A stretch of DNA of 64,000 bases, taken from the NCBI GenBank assembly GCA_028751875.1, contig CM054140.1, positions 52,329,885 to 52,393,884 on the forward strand, given 5' to 3'. Source of the DNA: Rapana venosa (Eukaryota > Mollusca > Gastropoda > Neogastropoda > Muricidae). Of the stretch, positions 19,651 through 30,389 are shown piece by piece. Under the pieces are notes generated by a model. That model saw only the letters and a program-made list of their open reading frames with translations. It had not been told where the DNA came from and ran no database searches. How positions within the stretch are numbered: the first letter of the stretch is position 1; every line of letters begins with the position of its first letter. Position numbers and translations under genes: made by a program.

Positions 19651-20325
19651 TTTCACCTTTGCCCCTGGGCACTGGCGAATTCTTTGTGTTTTGGGGGTAG
19701 TGGTGTTTTATACCTGTCCGTTGGGAAATTTTTATATTTTCTGTTTGTATTTTTTCCCTGAACCCTACGGTCAAATATTTTTTTTTCCATTTTTTGATTT
19801 CAAAATTTTTTAAATTTAAATTTTTCTTCATCTAAAGTCGATTTTTCCATTTAATTTGTCTTCAGGTTTGTATTTATTTTTGTGCGGTCTCTGTGACCCC
19901 CAAAACTCTGACCCTCGCCCGCTGAAGTTTTGCACGTGGTTCACTTTCCCCCACCATAAACCCCCAGTTTTTTGTAAATTTAAAAAAATGGCTGTGACAG
20001 ATAGGGAAAGATTAAACTGTCAGTGATTCCACCATAAAACCCCCGAGTTTGTCAAAACAATGCACACTGGCTCCGAAATAATGCGCACATACGAAACTTG
20101 GGCATTCCGCCGCAAAAACCAAGGGGGCCCGGGCAGGGGGCTCTCCCCCAGGGGCAGGTTTCCCCCTCCCGTGTCCCCCCTCACCTCTGAGTCATTCTGT
20201 CCCCCCTGACAACGCTTCTCCCCCCGCCGCCACCCGCCCTTCACTTTGTTTTCTTCTTTTTTTGTGAATTGACAATGTTTTTTTTTTCTGATGATGATGT
20301 GTACATGATGTATGTCAAACACCCG
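19651..20325. other. Probable LINE 5' region, no gene
   Basis: T-rich, then mixed sequence. A short motif, CCACCATAAACCCCCAG, recurs as CCACCATAAAACCCCCGAG about 80 bases later, reminiscent of repeated units in LINE 5' untranslated regions. It leads into the endonuclease remnant of the next feature. Confidence 0.45.
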
Positions 20326-20479
20326 AATCCCCGATCAATACATTCTTTTGCCATCTTCTACTCCCGATTCCCACCCAAACTTTGTCGTTTTTCCCGCTGC
20401 CAAAACTCACCACGCCTTACCTCTTCCCTTTTTTCTGGCCAAACTCACCACTTTCATCTTCATCCTCTCCACCCTTCAA

Positions 20480-23195
20480 TCCCCTTCAAGTTTCTTTCAA
20501 TGTGCAGTCTGTTGTCCAAAGGGAAAACCGACACATTTCCGATTTCTCCAAAAAAAACATTGCCCTAATTTTCCCACTGAAATTTGGGTTTAAACCACAT
20601 GGCCTGACCCCAAAAAAAACAGCGACTCCTCCGGGATAAAAACATTTCCTTTTCCCGACCTCTCGAGGAGGGGGTTTGCCAAATTTTTTAAAAACCATTG
20701 AACCCCCTTTTTCTTTCGCCCACCCCCCCACATTTCCCCTTTGAAGTTTGCGAATCAACCTCAACTTCCCTGGCCACTCTATTCTACTGCTGCCTTTACC
20801 GTCCACCCCCTAGCCGAAGAAAAACCCTGACATCTTTTTTTTCATAAAGAATTCCAGTCACTCCTCGACCACTACGCCCTCCCTACTAAACTTAAAATTT
20901 CTGGGTGACTTTAATTTCCATTCGAAAACCATTTCTCTCCAATGTCAAAGTCCTTTTTTTTTTTAAATGCCCAAACCATTCTCTCTCCCAAAGGTAAACG
21001 AGCAACGCAAGATCGGCCAAATTTTTTAGACTGGTTTTTCTAATGCTTCTTTTAATCTTTTTACATTGTTTCGTCACTGACGAACTCATTCTGACTTCGC
21101 CATTCTTTCCCCACCTCAACATCACAAAACCTGTCAGAAAGAAAAAATATGTTACTCGTCGCAATTTTAAGGCCTTAGACTTTCATACTTTCTCTTCACA
21201 ATTTCCCGAACGTTTTTCCAAATTTTGACCACACTGACCTCTCTAATACATAACACTTTTCTCCCCCAAATTTGGGTTGATGAGCGCACTCCTACTGACC
21301 ACCCCTCCCGAAACCCCTGTGCGCCAGGGTTTTAAACCCAAGACATCCTGATACGAACGCAAACCCCGGAAACTAGAACGGCGGGGGCGAAATAAAAACC
21401 GAAATCAAAACACTTTTCCCGAAAAAAAATAAACAAGTCAAATTTAACCCTTTTCAGCAAAGACAAATATACTTTTCCCAAATTTCTCTGCGTACATCCA
21501 AAAACCCTTTATTCCCTCACCTAAAAATCTCCTTGGGTCTGCAAAAAAACTCCTCTGCCTACCAACACGCCTGTCTAAATTTTCCATCTATCTTTTCCCT
21601 TTTTTTTAAAACAAATCCACAACTACGCTCCAACGGATCAGACTATTTCCAGCCTGCCCTCCTGACCCCGTTCATGGCATCCTTTTTTTTCCTTCTGTTC
21701 CACAAGTAAAAGAAATCATGACAATTCTGAAGAATGACTAAAAATATGCCCTCCCCCCAAACCCTCCTGTTTTCTCACAATGTTTTCCCAATTGTCCCCT
21801 ATTACCCAAAAAATATAAATATTTTTCTGTCGGACATTTTCCACAAGCTTTTAAAACCGCAATATCACCCTCTACTGAAAAAGCACGACCTCGACCCCAA
21901 CATTCTGAAGAATTTAGCCTTTTAAAAACTTACCCTTTGTCTCTAAAGTTAAAAAAGTTGTTCTAAAACAGCTCACAGTCAGGGTTCTTTCCCAATGATC
22001 TCCTTCCCCCTTTTCAATTCCCTATGTCCCAACCACGCACCAAAAACCACCCTATCCAATTTTAGATACACTTCATTTGTTTCTGATGAAGGGAAAAATC
22101 CCCTCCTCCTTCTTTGTTTTTCCACCTTTCGACACTAAGATCACTCAATTCTTCTTTCCGCCTCCAAAATACTTTTTGGTATTAATGCCCACCCTACCGG
22201 TTTATTTCAACCTCACAAAAAAATTCCAGAAAGTTATTGTAAACAAATTCAATAAAAATTTGCAAAGGGAATGTGGAGTCCCACGGGGACATCCGGGGCC
22301 CCGTTCTCTTACTCTCTCACGCTCCACTTCAATAAAATAAACAACACCATTTTGATCATCATTTCTACCCATGACCTCATTTCAGTCAGTGTACTGTTGA
22401 AAACTTGCCTTCCCCCCTGAAAAATATGTCCACCCCTTCAAACTTTCAAAACTGGATACTAAACAAGTTCAACTTAAGCGAAAAAACCCAACCCATGCTC
22501 AAGGGAACCCAAAAAAATTTTCTCCACACAACAACATCTATAGAATTGGGCAGTGCTCAGTTCCTTTGCCCAAACCTGTAAAGTTCTGGGTGTAGTTCTT
22601 GACAAACCCCCCTCTATGAAAAAATTTCATCCCCCGACCCCCAGTCTTGCTACTATCAACTAGGGGCCCTAAGCGCATTCGCAAGTATTGCCACTGAGCA
22701 ACTTCCAACTCGTCACATCTCCATTCTTCACTTTTAACTACTGAAATTCCTTTTTTGGCGGGCCTCGCACACCATCCACTCCTTAACGCATACAAAACTC
22801 TGCAGCTCGACTGGCCCTTTAGAAAGAAAAAATCCGAACACATCACCCCCTTTTCTGCGATCTCTTCACGGGCTGCCAGTCTCACAAAGACAAAGTATAA
22901 ATCAATACCCCTGTTTTAAAATTTCTCCACAAATCTGCACCATCTTATTTTGTAACTGTCTTCACCTGTACACCCATCCCTTCCCTTCGTTCACTGCAAT
23001 ACTTTTGCTTTCGAAACACCCAGATTCAAAAAAACCACTTTTGGGCTTCGATTTTTTTCTTTTTTTCTGGTCCGTCCACGTGGAATGACCTCCCTCTTTC
23101 ACTTCCCCAAAAAACCTTTCACTTAAACCCTTCAAATCCACCTCAAAAACCTTTTTCCTACCGCACTTTTCCCTCATACCGTCTCTACTTTTTTA
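20480..23195 (+). pseudogene. LINE ORF2 remnant: endonuclease and reverse transcriptase
   Basis: The reading frame is broken by many frameshifts, but landmarks stay in order: NVQSV (20,499), an APE-type endonuclease LGDFNFH (20,901-20,921), VTDEL (21,073) with VRKKKYVTRRNF shortly after, RT motif B-like GVPRGHPGP (22,275-22,301), then NSAARLA (22,796), SEHITP and LRSLHGLPVS (to about 22,884), and LHLYT further on. This order is characteristic of CR1/L2/Jockey-group ORF2 proteins, which nick target DNA and copy RNA in place. No intact catalytic YADD box was found. The protein cannot be functional. Closest clade is an inference from motif wording. Confidence 0.8.
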
Positions 23196-23215
23196 ACAGA
23201 TCCTTTATCTCCTAA

Positions 23216-23385
23216 GTGGGGTTTGCGGGTTTTTGTTTTTGTGGTGTGGTGTTTTGTGGTGTGTGTGTGTTGTGGTGGTTGTGTGTGTGTGTGTGTGTCT
23301 GTTGTGGTGTGTGGTGTTGGTGTGTGTGTGTGTGTGGGGTGGGGGTGGTGGGTGTGTGTTTTTGTGTGTTGTGTGTGTGTGTGAC
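23216..23385. repeat. (TG)n tract in LINE 3' region
   Basis: Interrupted TG/TGG repeats lie between the LINE C-terminus and its 3' tail. A CA tract occupies a comparable place (on the opposite strand) in the LINE end at 40.98-41.1 kb, so it may be an inherited part of the element. Confidence 0.9.
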
Positions 23386-23534
23386 ATCATGTGCATAAAT
23401 TTGAAATATGTTTCTTTATTTTTAAATTTGAGGAAAGTTGCATGCGCGTAAAAGATTTATGCAAGCGCTTCGATTTGTTTGTTTTACAAGATTCGGCGCT
23501 ATATAAATTCCATATTATTTTATTATTTTTTCTT

Positions 23535-26500
23535 TAGGGGGTCATATAGGGCCATATAAGTGTGATTTTGTTCCTAAGGTGTGAGTAGGGGGTATTGGGG
23601 GTGATGTAATGTTCTATAGGGGGGCTATAGGGTTCAAAGGGTGTGACGTGGGTGTCAAGAGGCTGTGTGTAGTGTGCAAAAGGGGTCTATAGGGGTTTAT
23701 ATAGGGTGTCATTAGGGGTGTCAATGGATGGAGTAGAATTTATTAAACTGTGATTATGGGGTGTTTGGGGGTCTAAGGGGGTTATGTAGGGTGTGATTAG
23801 GTGTGATGTAGGGTGTCATATAAGGTTCATTTAAGGGGGGATTAGGTGTCATTAAAAGGGGTAATATAGGGGGTGTGTGGTGCAATAAAAGGGGGAGTGG
23901 TGGGTATGGGGGATGTTGGTGTATGTTGTGTTTAGGGTTTATAAGGGGTCATATAGGGTGTCATATAGGGGTCAATAGATGGGGGATGTATAGTGTCCTA
24001 CAGGGGGGTGTAAAATGTCATATAGGGGGTGATGTTTAAAGTGTCATATAGGGTGTCATATAGGGTGGAGTAGGGGGTCATAGAGGCTGTGTGTAGTGTT
24101 CATAAGGGTGTCATATAGGGTTCATATGGGTTTATATAGGGTGTATGTAAATTCATAAACTGTGATGTGTTGTGAGGGGGTATATGGGGGTTTTTGTAGG
24201 GTGTGATATATGTTTTGTGTAGGGTGCATAAAGGTCATTAAGTGTGGGGTGTGGTGCAATAAAGGTGATTATGGTGTGATGTATGGGGTGATGTCTGGTG
24301 TCATGTAGTGTGGATTATAGTGCCTGCAGGGTGTGATGTATGGTTCATAAGGGGGGGTGTAATGTTCATATAGGGTGTGATGTAGGGTGTCATCACTGTG
24401 AAGTAGTGTGTCATATAGGGTGTCATAAGGGGTCATAAGGGGCAGTAGGGTTTTCTTAGGGGGTATGTATGGTGTCATGTATGTGTCAATAGGGTGTCAC
24501 GTAGGGTGATGTAGGGGGACAATAGGGTGTAATACAGGTGTATGAGGGGGTGTGTAGGGGGGTGATGTAGGGGGGTCATATAGTGTGGGCATTTTTGGTG
24601 TCTGTAGGATATAATGTATGCTCTTTCGTGGTCAGTAGGGTATCTGCAGGGTGTCATGTAGGGTGTGATATAGGGTTTTGTAGGGGAAGATGTAGGGTGT
24701 GATGTATTTTTGTGATATAGGGGTGATTAGGGGGTTGTAGGGTTTTTTAGGGGGTGCATATAGGGTGAAAATTTGGGGTTTTTTAAAAGGGGTTTTTTTA
24801 TAGGGGGTATATAGGGGGTAATATAGGGGTCAATAGGTTAAAACAGGGGGTACGTAGGGTGTGTTTTGGGGGTGATATAAAGGTGATTAGGGTGTGTATC
24901 GGGGGTCAATTTTGGGGGTCATTTAGGGGTGTTTTAAGGGACTATGGGTGTCATATAGGGGTCATAAAAGCGCGTGATGTTGGGTTTCAATAGGATGTCA
25001 TGTAGGGTTTCATATAGGGGGTCATATAGGGTGTCATGAGGGTGTAGTGGGTGTCTTTTTAGGTGGATTAGGGTGTGATGTAGGGGGATGTAGGGGGTGA
25101 TAACGGGGGCATGTAGGGTGTGATGTAAGGGGTCAGTAGGTGTATGTAGGGTGCATAAGGGGGTTGTTAGTGGTGTGTAGGTGTCATAAGGGTGTCATTA
25201 AAGGGGGCTATGGGTGTTATGTTTAAAGTGTATTTAGGGTTCATATAGGGTTCAAAGGGGTTGTATAGTGTGTGATATAGGGGGTCATATATGTGTCTAT
25301 AGGGTGTCAAATAGGGCTCAAAAAAGGGCGTGATGTAGGGGTGATGTAGGGGGGCATGTAGGGTTTCATATGGGTGTCATGTGGGGGTCAGGGTGTATAA
25401 GGGGGAATATAGGGTGTCATGGGGTGTCAATGGGGTAGTAGGTTGTCAGTAGGGGGTCATTAGGTGTACGTGGGTGGAAAGGGTGTCAGTATGGGGTCAT
25501 GTAGGGGAATAAAGGCTGTCAGTAGGGGGCATGTAGGGTGTGATTGGGGTCGGTAGGGGTCATGTAGGGTGCATTAGGGTTGTTGTAGGCATTAGGGTGT
25601 CATATAGAGTGTCAAAATGGGATATGGGTGTAAATAGGGTGTGATGAGGGTGTGATTTAGGTGTATTATGGGGGTTATATAGGGTTTATGTAGGGGGTTC
25701 ATTAAGGTGTCTATAGGGTTTATGAAGGGTGTAATAAGTTAGTCAGCGGGGGTCAATAGGTTCTATAGGGTGTGAGTATGGTATTAGGGGGTCTAAGGGT
25801 GCTATAGGGTGGGTGTAGGGGGTCTTTTTCAGCGCATATAGCGTGTAAATACGGTGGGGGATGTAGGGTGTGCGTGGTGGATAAAGGGTGAATATTGTGA
25901 TGAGGGGGTTAATATAAGGGATATAGGTGTAATAGGGTCATAAGGGCTTGATGAAAAATGTCTTATTCGGCGATATAGGGGGTAATATTCTGTTGTGTAG
26001 GGGGGTGCTGTAGGGGGTTTTTATATGGATTCATATAGTGTGTGAGTTTGGGTGTCCTATAAGGGTCATTAGGGGGGGATGTAAGGTTCATCAAAGGTTC
26101 CCAAAGGGGGGGTGCTGTAGGGTGGTTGGGTTTTCATATAGGTGTCTGTGTGGGGTTAAAAAAATGTTAAGGGGGATCAGAGCGTCTTTAGGGTGTCCCC
26201 TATAGGGTGTGATGTAGGGGTGATGTAGGGTGTTTGTAGGGTGTTTGGGCCCATAAAGGGCTGAAAATGGGTTGATGTATGTATGATGAGGGTGCATATA
26301 GGGTGGTGGGCGTGATGAGGCTGTCATTAAAGGGGGGCAAAACGGGGTTTGTATGGGTATGTAGGATGTGAGTTGGGGGGTGAGAGGGGGTTTATGTAGG
26401 GGTGTCATACATTGTCAGAGGGTTCAAAAAGGGGGTGTGTAGGGTTCTAAGGGGGGTTTATATAGGGGATCATTTGGGTGTCATATTGGGGGTCATTAGG

Positions 26501-27502
26501 GGCCCTTAATTGTCATATAGGTTTAAAAGGGGTATATAGGGGGTGATGTAGGGTGCATATAGGGTCAAAAGGGGGTCATATCGTGCCCAGGAAGAATAAG
26601 GTTCATAAAAGGTCGTATAGGTTGATGTAGGTTATCAAAAGGGTGTCATAATGCATGTAAGGGGGTCATGTAGGGCGTCATATAGGGTGTTATAGGGTTC
26701 ATGAAGGTTTTAAGTAGGGGGTTACAAGGGGAGATGTAGGTTCATATACGGGTCATGTAGGGTATGATTAGGGTGTCGGTAAAGTGGGAGTGGGGGTCAT
26801 TAGGGTGTCATAAGGGTTTCCCTATAGGGTGCATATAGGGGGCAAAAAGGGTTTATGTAGTGGTGAGTAGGGGTCATAAAGGGTGTCATAAGGGTCCATA
26901 TTGGGTGTCAAATATGGTGTTAAGTAGAGCGCATAAAAGGTGTCATGTAGGGGTTTATGTAGGGTTTTCAGTAGGATTCATGTAAGTGCATGCGGGGTCA
27001 TACATGGTGTGATATAGGGGCATGTACGGGGCATACGTGTGTCCCTGCAGGGTCATATAAGGTGTCAGAATATCATTAGGGGCATGGGGGGGTCAATAGG
27101 CTGTCATTAGGGGGTCAAAAGGGTGTTTTTACAGGGTATATAGGGGGTCATGAGGGGGGTCATAAGGGGTTTATGTAGGGGGCATATGGGTTTATAAGGG
27201 TGTCTAAGGGTGGTTGTATAGGGGTCAAAAAAGGGTTTTTTTGTGTTGTGAGTAGGTGTCATATAGGGGGGCATAAGTGTGTATACAGGCTCAAAAGGGT
27301 GTCCTATAGGGGGTCAGTAGGTGTATTGGGGTTTTTTGTAGGGGGTCATATGGGTGTCATATAGGGTGTCATTAGGGGTGTATAGAGTCAATATGGTTTT
27401 ATTTGTGTGTGGTAGGGGGTATATAGGGGTTTGGGTGACAGAAAAGGTGTCATGTGGGTTTTGTAGGGGTCGTAGGATTCAGTAAGTGTATTGCAGGGTG
27501 TC
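23535..27502 (+). repeat. 12-bp G-rich minisatellite, array 4 (about 4 kb)
   Basis: AGGGTGTCATAT, AGGGTGTGATGT and many slipped variants fill nearly 4 kb, about 330 unit lengths. All are G on plus, with no strand switch seen. It is bounded exactly by two LINE 3' tails facing inward. GGG triplets recur about every 12 bases. No gene lies inside; frames of 60-105 codons are products of the repeat. Confidence 0.95.
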
Positions 27503-29710
27503 AATAATAATAAAATAAAAAATAAAATAAAATAAAATAATAATAAAAATGGTTTTATAGCGCTATATCTTTCAAAGACAAAACAAAGCGAGCATTCAAC
27601 TAATCCCCCCACAGCCATGCAACAATGGATAAATAAAAAATAGTTTAAACAAATAGATATTTACAAGCATAAACGCTGCAGAAAAAATCTATAAAAAAAA
27701 ATTTTAATGTCAAATGTTTTTTAAAAGCACACCACACCACAAGTGTATCTTAAACATGGTGATAGGACTGGGTTAGTGAAAGGGGATAGTTCTGATTGAA
27801 ACAGGAGGGGAAAAATTAGGGTTTTTAAAAAAAATATGTCTGAGGGGGATTTAAAAAATGTATAACTAGTTTCTGGCGAAAACGAGAGGGAGTCCCTTCC
27901 AGGCATGGGCCCCAAATAGAGAAAGAGCGGGGGCCAAAGGGGGATTTGGGTTTAATCTAGTATTGTAAACACAAGGTATCTGAGCAGAGGAGGGAACGTG
28001 AAGGAGTGTACAGGTTAAGAAAATTACAGAGGGGGAGGGTGCTGTTTTTTGGGACATTTTTAACAGAGGGAAAGATCTTATAGTTTACTCTTGGGCCAGG
28101 CACCCGTGAAGGATCCCCAAAAGGGGGTAAATGTGCTCGATTTTTTTTTTTTGGAACAGTCGGGGAAATTTTATAGTAAGGGGGGGGGTAGTGCCGTCAG
28201 ACAAAAGGGGAAAACAATATCCAACGTAAAATAAAGGGGTGGGAAATTTGGCTTTGCTCTGTGGACAGGTACTTTTGAATTTCACTAACCGCCGAAATTT
28301 ATAGTAGCACACGGGCAGGGCTGGGTGATGAAAATTTGCATAGAAGTGTTGGGCAATAACAACCCTAGATACTTTACGCAGTGGATAGAGGGACTGATGT
28401 TTTGCCGAGTTCTATTGAACTGTGTAATAAAAAGGAGTTTGTGTTTGGCCCAACGGCATGGTTTTGGTTTTTACTGCATTTACTGAAAATTTGTTCTGTG
28501 CACCAGCTTTGAATATTTCAAAGCAGTGGGCCATATTTGCGGGAGAAAAGGGCGTTTTCAGGGGAAAAACACTTTTTGAAATAAGATTCATCGCGTAAAA
28601 ATGAGGTTGATTGAACGGTTTTTTATAGACAGGGGGGGCAGGTAAAGAGTAAAAAGAACAGGCCTAGAACGACCCCCTGTGGGACTCCGATTCCAGTTTG
28701 GCAGGTTTGATTAAATCTTGTTTACTGCAACGTCTGAAATTGGGTCAGTAAGGTATGAACTGAACCAGGTGGGGGCGTGCCATAACAAAAAACGTTTTTT
28801 GAAGCGGGAGAGAAAAATTTGATGTCTATAGTACAAAGGCTGCTGTAAGCATAGAGTGAGAAGGGAGATTCCCGGAGTCGAACGAGTAGAAAACGTGTTT
28901 AAAGTGTGTACTAGGGTGGTTTCAGTGCTGTGGGTTTTGCGGTAGGCAACGAAAATCAGGAAGAAAGGGGTTTTTGGAGAGAAGGGGGGTTTTTGAGCTG
29001 TTTTAGAACTACTTTTTCAGAACTTTAGAAATAAAAGGTAGATTGGAAAAAGGTCTTAATTTTTCAGAGTTAGGGGCAAGGCATGCTTTTTTAGTAGATG
29101 AACAAAGCGTTTTGAGAGCTGATGGGAAAATTTCCTGAAAAAAGATAGTTTACTATTTTCGTATAGCGGGATAAGTTTGTACACTGTGGTGAAAAGAGAA
29201 GCGGTAGGGTCAAGATCACATGATTTTATAGTCATTTCTTTCAAATTGCAGATTTCTTTTCACTTGTCGGATGAAAGAAAAGGAGAGGGGCCAGAGAAAT
29301 TTTGGGGGTCGGAAGACAGGGTGGAAAAAAAATCTATCCCGTTTTGGGGCGAATGTTTAGACTTTTTCAAAAAGAAAGCAGAAAATAGAAGGAAGTTCAG
29401 AGTGGTTTTTGGAGGAAGCGAGGGGGTTGCCTTACAGATCTAAGAAGAGAGATGTGAGGAAAAAGAGATTTCATAGACGTGGGATCGAGAACTTGGGGAA
29501 AATAATACTTTGTTTTTTCTGAAAAAATTAAAGATTTGACTTGTTTACTTTTTTGGAAAGGCGCTTATTAATTTCGTTTTTGATTTTTGCCACTGCCCCT
29601 CATTCCCGCGTTTGCGCTTTGCGACCAGGGGTCAGGGGTACCATGGCGCCATGGCCTTCAGGGGAGGAACGTCAGTGGGGGGGCAAGTCATCAAAACATT
29701 TTTGGTGAAA
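27503..29710 (-). mobile_element. Decayed CR1/L2-like LINE, opposite orientation
   Basis: The minus strand ends in the shared 3' tail (plus-strand 27,503-27,605 holds AATAATAATAAAAT, TTATAGCGCTATATC and AAAGACAAAACAAAGC). Upstream lie the C-terminal and RT remnants. It is the same group as 20.3-23.5 kb, and the two converge on array 4. The 5' side runs towards the assembly gap at 29,819, so its full extent is unknown. Confidence 0.8.
27720..29660 (-). pseudogene. LINE ORF2 remnant: reverse transcriptase and C-terminus
   Basis: Minus-strand landmarks in order: a basic RRAERQW-like stretch near 29,600 (decayed), SCDLDP (29,206-29,223), RT motif B GVPQGVVLG with LFFLLFT (28,641-28,688), CTEQIF-like sequence, and a C-terminal GPMPGRDSLSFSPETSYTFF segment (about 27,860-27,920). 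All are broken by frameshifts. The GVPQG box is better kept here than in the plus copy. No endonuclease part is visible, because it would fall in or beyond the gap. This is a dead copy of the element at 20.3 kb; homology rests on shared motif order and 3' tail. Confidence 0.75.
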
Positions 29711-29818
29711 CATCTTGTAGTGTTTAAAGGGGTTGTTGTCAAGGTTTGTGATAGGCATTCACAGCTTGTGAGAGAAAATTTGAAATCTACATGCAGGGTG
29801 TCATGCAGGGTTGTATAT
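29711..29818 (+). repeat. Gap edge with 12-bp unit remnants
   Basis: The last 25 bases before the gap read GCAGGGTGTCATGCAGGG, which is the 12-bp unit. The unresolved gap may therefore contain another array. Confidence 0.5.
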
Positions 29819-30318
29819 NNNNNNNNNNNNNNNNNNNNNNNNNNNNNNNNNNNNNNNNNNNNNNNNNNNNNNNNNNNNNNNNNNNNNNNNNNNNNNNNNN
29901 NNNNNNNNNNNNNNNNNNNNNNNNNNNNNNNNNNNNNNNNNNNNNNNNNNNNNNNNNNNNNNNNNNNNNNNNNNNNNNNNNNNNNNNNNNNNNNNNNNNN
30001 NNNNNNNNNNNNNNNNNNNNNNNNNNNNNNNNNNNNNNNNNNNNNNNNNNNNNNNNNNNNNNNNNNNNNNNNNNNNNNNNNNNNNNNNNNNNNNNNNNNN
30101 NNNNNNNNNNNNNNNNNNNNNNNNNNNNNNNNNNNNNNNNNNNNNNNNNNNNNNNNNNNNNNNNNNNNNNNNNNNNNNNNNNNNNNNNNNNNNNNNNNNN
30201 NNNNNNNNNNNNNNNNNNNNNNNNNNNNNNNNNNNNNNNNNNNNNNNNNNNNNNNNNNNNNNNNNNNNNNNNNNNNNNNNNNNNNNNNNNNNNNNNNNNN
30301 NNNNNNNNNNNNNNNNNN
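29819..30318. other. Assembly gap (500 N)
   Basis: Exactly 500 N, the look of a default-size scaffold gap rather than a measured one. Open frames that cross it are meaningless. Confidence 0.99.
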
Positions 30319-30389
30319 CTAGGAAAAACCCACCCTGAAAAGATAAAACCCCCTCAAACGGGAAGAGAAAGAAGGCAAGAAAGTTCTAG

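Larger units (their letters stand above)
20326..23534 (+). mobile_element. Decayed CR1/L2-like LINE, near full length
   Basis: Colinear endonuclease, reverse transcriptase and C-terminal remnants (20,480-23,195) are followed by a 3' region with a TG tract (23,216-23,385). The terminal tail TACAAGATTCGGCGCTATAT at about 23,494 leads into TTATTTTATTATTTT. The tail is shared with the minus LINE at 27.5 kb and a SINE at 40.4 kb. The 12-bp minisatellite starts at the last base of the tail. Confidence 0.8.

Noticed and set aside
16669..27502. Thr-Pro-Tyr-Met repeat proteins on the minus strand of the 12-bp arrays
   Set aside because: The 12-base period keeps frames open by arithmetic. Indels break them every few dozen codons and no start, signal or flanking domain is present.
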